NCBI GenBank assembly: GCA_022563255.1
Contig: JADFNS010000006.1
Coordinates: 1-64,000, forward strand
Length of the DNA: 64,000 nucleotides
DNA from: Pseudomonadota bacterium
GTDB lineage: Bacteria > Pseudomonadota > Gammaproteobacteria > Steroidobacterales > Woeseiaceae
Direction: 5' to 3'
In this document: in pieces, positions 61,229 to 64,000 of the stretch
How positions within the stretch are numbered: position 1 is the first letter of the stretch
How the letters are laid out: each line of letters begins with the position of its first letter
The notes under the pieces: model-generated
Told to the model about the DNA's origin: nothing
The model's input: the letters and a program-made list of their open reading frames with translations, nothing else
Database searches by the model: none
Made by a program: the position numbers and the translations under genes

Positions 61229-61720
61229 TTGAGAAGTGATTTAAAACTACTGGCAGTCGCAGCGCTATTGACGCTTGCCGCGTGCACAAGTGATCAGGAT
61301 GACGCGCGGTCAAATGAGCAGGAAATACCGCGACTTACAGCGGCAACACTCGGGGAACAGACTGTTTTGGAGGTTTCGGAATATCTTGCGCAAGTGCAAT
61401 ACAGCAGGGCGAACAGGAAAAATGGTGCGGCACAGGCGCAAATTTGCAAAGCCTGTCACACCCTTACTGAGGGTGGCCAGAATATGATAGGCCCGGACTT
61501 GCATGGGTTTTTCGGTCGGAGCGTCGGTGCACGCGATGGGTTCGATTACTCGCCGGTCTTGCGAAATGCCGACTTTCGATGGACGCCCAGAACGATGGAC
61601 GCATGGCTTGCGCAGCCGGGACGTTTCTTGCCCGGCAACAGGATGATGTTTGCCGGCATCATGGAGAGCGGAGACCGGGACGATCTGATCGCCTATTTGC
61701 TGGATGTGACGTCCGATTGA
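61229..61720 (+). CDS. Class I cytochrome c, lipoprotein
   Basis: The TTG at 61229 (RSDLKLLAVAALLTLAAC) starts a lipoprotein signal with Cys at residue 19. The haem motif is CKACHT; the distal ligand is probably Met in GNRMMFAGI. The order ICKACHTLTEGGQNMIGPDLHGFFGRSVGARDGFDYSPVL, DFRWTPRTMDAWLAQPGRFLPGNRMMFAG is that of mitochondrial-type or c2-type cytochromes. It is anchored to the membrane, so it should carry electrons in the respiratory chain. It lies divergent from alkB, 158 bp away, and 20 bp before the next gene. Confidence 0.9.
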   Translation: MRSDLKLLAVAALLTLAACTSDQDDARSNEQEIPRLTAATLGEQTVLEVSEYLAQVQYSRANRKNGAAQAQICKACHTLTEGGQNMIGPDLHGFFGRSVGARDGFDYSPVLRNADFRWTPRTMDAWLAQPGRFLPGNRMMFAGIMESGDRDDLIAYLLDVTSD

Positions 61721-61740
61721 AGATGGCAAGATGAATTGAT

Positions 61741-62217
61741 ATGACGCAGGAAAACTTGGAAATCAGCCGGGCGGTTGCCGACAATCGGTCAGACTACGAT
61801 CGTCGTTTTTTCACGTGGCGAACGGTGGTCTTCGGATTTGTTCGCTCTCGCCGGCTTGTCAATCGTCGTGCCGAAGACGAAGACGTCATATTTCTGGATT
61901 GGCATCATCCGTGGTTGTTTTTCCTCGCGACCGGGACGATGCTGCTGTCTTGCGTCGACGCTTTCCTGACATTGCAACTTCTGGACCGCGGCATGGTCGA
62001 GGTGAATCCATTCATGCAGGCCGCCTTGAGTCAGGGCACATTGTTGTTTACGAGCACCAAGCTCGCAATGACCGGGTTCGGTATTTTGGTGCTCGTATTT
62101 CTTGCCAAAGCGCGCTTTCTGAATCGCATCCGTACGGGAATTTTGCTGACGGTGTTTTTCAGTTGCTATGCTTGTCTCGTCTGCTACGAGTTTGTGAATC
62201 TAATAAAGTTGATGTAG
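61741..62217 (+). CDS. DUF5658-type membrane protein
   Basis: The 158-residue protein has three to four membrane helices (WLFFLATGTMLLSCVDAFLTLQLL, FTSTKLAMTGFGILVLVFLA, LLTVFFSCYACLVCYEFVN). Between them DRGMVEVNPFMQAAL, with the Glu-x-Asn-Pro motif, is the mark of DUF5658, a family of unknown function. The N-terminal part is soluble. It lies 20 bp after the cytochrome gene and is probably cotranscribed; a role in the membrane electron chain is not established. Confidence 0.8.
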   Translation: MTQENLEISRAVADNRSDYDRRFFTWRTVVFGFVRSRRLVNRRAEDEDVIFLDWHHPWLFFLATGTMLLSCVDAFLTLQLLDRGMVEVNPFMQAALSQGTLLFTSTKLAMTGFGILVLVFLAKARFLNRIRTGILLTVFFSCYACLVCYEFVNLIKLM

Positions 62218-62342
62218 ATCCGGCGCAGGCGCTGTTTCGATTCCCTCTAGTGTGCGCTTGAGATAAACTGGCGCCCCAATTCCGAAACGCAGCGAGAGTC
62301 ATCTGACTCCGGGTCGCTCTGGCCACACCAGCTTCTGAAACC

Positions 62343-64000
62343 ATGAGACCTTCTCTTAAAGAACAACTAGCGTCGACCCCGCTGTTCGGCAGCAATGCGA
62401 GCGCGGTCGAAATGCTTTATGAGCAGTATCTCGAGCAGCCCGATGCAGTGTCCGGAGGCTGGCGAGAGTATTTCGAGTCTCTGGGTGACGCCGGGGATGA
62501 AGTTGCACACTCGGTTATACGTGAGAAATTGCTGCGAGAAGCCCGCAGTGGTCGCAGGCCAGGCCGGATCGTTGCACGCGCGGCCGGCAAATCGGTCAGC
62601 GCGGACGAAAAGCAAGCCGCCGTTTCGAGATTGATTCAGGTTTACAGCCTTCGCGGCCATCAGATCGCCACTATCGATCCGCTCGGCCTGATGGAACGGC
62701 CCATGCCGGGTGTTTTGAAGCTCGACTACCTTGGCCTGACCGAGGCAGATATGGACGCTGAATTTTTTACCGGCGGCCTGGCGGGTATGGGCAATGACCG
62801 CATGAAGTTGCGCGATATTCTTGCGCTGCTGCAAAATATTTATTGCGGCAATATAGGCGCCGAATTCGCACATATTTCGCGTGCCCGGGAGCGGCTCTGG
62901 CTGAGGAAGCGATTCGAACAAGGTGCCGCTGCGGATACTCTAAGCGACGACGAGCGTTTGTGCATCCTGGAAAAGCTGACTAACGCGGAGGGCATCGAAC
63001 GTTATCTGCACACCCGCTATGTGGGCCAGAAGCGTTTCTCGCTGGAGGGCGGGGACAGTCTGATACCGATGCTCGATGACATCATCCAGCAGGGCGGGTC
63101 GTCAGGCATACGGGAAATTGTAATCGGCATGGCGCATCGCGGCCGTATCAACGTCCTCGTCAATATCCTTGGCAAATCGCCGGAAGAGTTATTTGAGGAG
63201 TTTGAGGGCAAGTACGATCCAGACGAAATACAAGGCTCTGGCGACGTCAAATACCACAAAGGTTTTTCCGCGGACATGAAGACGCCAGGCGGCAATGTGC
63301 ACATTGCGCTTGCGTTTAATCCGTCACATCTCGAGATCGTGAATCCGGTTGTTGAAGGTTCGGTGCGTGCCCGACAGCAACGCCGAAACGACAAGGAACG
63401 GCAGGAAGTACTGCCAGTGCTGATTCACGGTGACGCTGCGTTCGCGGGGCAAGGTGTCGTCACCGAAACCTTCCAAATGTCGCAGACGAGCGGTTTTCTG
63501 ACCGGTGGTACAATACACATCGTGGTGAATAATCAGATCGGCTTCACGACGAGCCGACCGTCGGATGCCCGCTCCACCGACTACTGCAGCGACGTCGCCA
63601 AAATGATTGAGGCGCCGATATTCCACGTCAACGGCGACGACCCGGAGGCCGTAATATTCGTTACGCGCCTCGCGTTGAATTACCGGCAGAAGTTCAGGAA
63701 AGATGTCGTGATTGATCTGGTTTGCTACCGCCGTCATGGGCACAATGAGGCGGACGAACCGGCTGCAACGCAGCCGATAATGTATGGCCAGATCCGGAGC
63801 CAAAAGACGACGCGCCAGCTTTACGCACAGCGGCTGATCGATAATGGAGTGACGACGGCTGCCAGGGTTGCGGAGTTGCAGAATGAATACCGTGACCGGC
63901 TGGATCGCGGCGAATCCGTGCAGAAAGCGTCGTTGGGATTTATCGGCAACGCGTTTACCGTCGACTGGACGCCGTTCCTGAATACACAGTGGGATGATCC
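62343..64000 (+). CDS. sucA: 2-oxoglutarate dehydrogenase E1 component (5' part)
   Basis: The thiamine-diphosphate enzyme of the citric-acid cycle converts 2-oxoglutarate with release of CO2 and feeds the E2 subunit. It is absent from the ORF track because it runs past the window. The start ATG 62343 gives RPSLKEQLASTPLFGSNASAVE, a normal SucA N-terminus. Further landmarks are VYSLRGHQIATIDPL, YLHTRYVGQKRFSLEGGDSL, GIREIVIGMAHRGRINVLVN, HIALAFNPSHLEIVNPVVEG, HGDAAFAGQGVV, the ThDP segment NNQIGFTTSR and DLVCYRRHGHNEADEPA. About 553 of the usual 930-950 residues are inside. sucB probably follows outside the window. Confidence 0.97.
   Translation, partial: MRPSLKEQLASTPLFGSNASAVEMLYEQYLEQPDAVSGGWREYFESLGDAGDEVAHSVIREKLLREARSGRRPGRIVARAAGKSVSADEKQAAVSRLIQVYSLRGHQIATIDPLGLMERPMPGVLKLDYLGLTEADMDAEFFTGGLAGMGNDRMKLRDILALLQNIYCGNIGAEFAHISRARERLWLRKRFEQGAAADTLSDDERLCILEKLTNAEGIERYLHTRYVGQKRFSLEGGDSLIPMLDDIIQQGGSSGIREIVIGMAHRGRINVLVNILGKSPEELFEEFEGKYDPDEIQGSGDVKYHKGFSADMKTPGGNVHIALAFNPSHLEIVNPVVEGSVRARQQRRNDKERQEVLPVLIHGDAAFAGQGVVTETFQMSQTSGFLTGGTIHIVVNNQIGFTTSRPSDARSTDYCSDVAKMIEAPIFHVNGDDPEAVIFVTRLALNYRQKFRKDVVIDLVCYRRHGHNEADEPAATQPIMYGQIRSQKTTRQLYAQRLIDNGVTTAARVAELQNEYRDRLDRGESVQKASLGFIGNAFTVDWTPFLNTQWDD

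Noticed and set aside
1-64000. CRISPR array, prophage or secondary-metabolite cluster
   Set aside because: No regularly spaced repeats, cas genes, phage structural genes or large synthases were seen in any frame.

Overview
The window looks like chromosomal DNA of a free-living, probably marine, aerobic gammaproteobacterium. The signs are a GlyGly-CTERM surface protein, DusA, ArfB, RarD, an AlkB alkane hydroxylase, GTP-type PEP carboxykinase, SucA, an RND efflux pair, and many secreted peptidases and lipoproteins. A lineage near Woeseiaceae/Chromatiales is my guess; no rRNA is present to test it. Two intact tRNAs (Ser-TGA, Arg-CCT) and one tRNA-Glu 3' fragment are visible. There is no CRISPR array, rRNA or replication origin.

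Layout. 1-434 is the tail of a GlyGly-CTERM protein. 467-6750 is a decaying island: an IS3-family remnant, an A+T-richer GcvT/DmdA-like gene, an IS256-family fragment, two broken genes of a toxin-binding-type locus, and a tyrosine integrase with an internal deletion, lying against the 5' end of dusA. 6752-11456 is core-like: dusA, a methyltransferase, a cyclase-FHA signalling protein, and pckG with two consensus CRP sites in its upstream region. 11595-13517 is a DUF11-like surface-protein operon cut by a broken IS6-family element. 13548-19883 holds an FHA protein, a LysR regulator, a cloverleaf-like repeat, and an ABC transporter/AttH-like operon. 20018-24150 is a second accessory patch of gene remnants, a MITE-like element, orphan membrane proteins and the tRNA-Glu fragment. 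24327-49586 is mostly ordinary gene-dense chromosome: secreted M28 and DUF885 enzymes, an ExeA-like ATPase, RND efflux, rarD, an EF-G paralogue, metallopeptidases, a plasmid-partition-like pair and TPR signalling proteins. 49918-64000 holds a Fic protein beside an operator-like array, fhs, a wHTH-TPR regulator, arfB, an MFS transporter, a PLP decarboxylase, alkB, a cytochrome c and the start of sucA.

Most notable observation. A 23-bp sequence with the core AGCCTGCCCTTGGGGT is inserted three times, exactly, inside conserved codons of two unrelated transposases (one IS3-family, one IS6-family). Removing the 23 bases restores the expected protein sequence each time, and no target duplication is visible. 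A 17-bp insertion of the same style lies in the IS3 orfA. This resembles the very small mobile repeats known from cyanobacteria, or a process that disrupts transposases. Second-rank observations are the TGTCGAT array upstream of fic, the dusA-linked integrase remnant, the cloverleaf-like repeat and the paired CRP sites.
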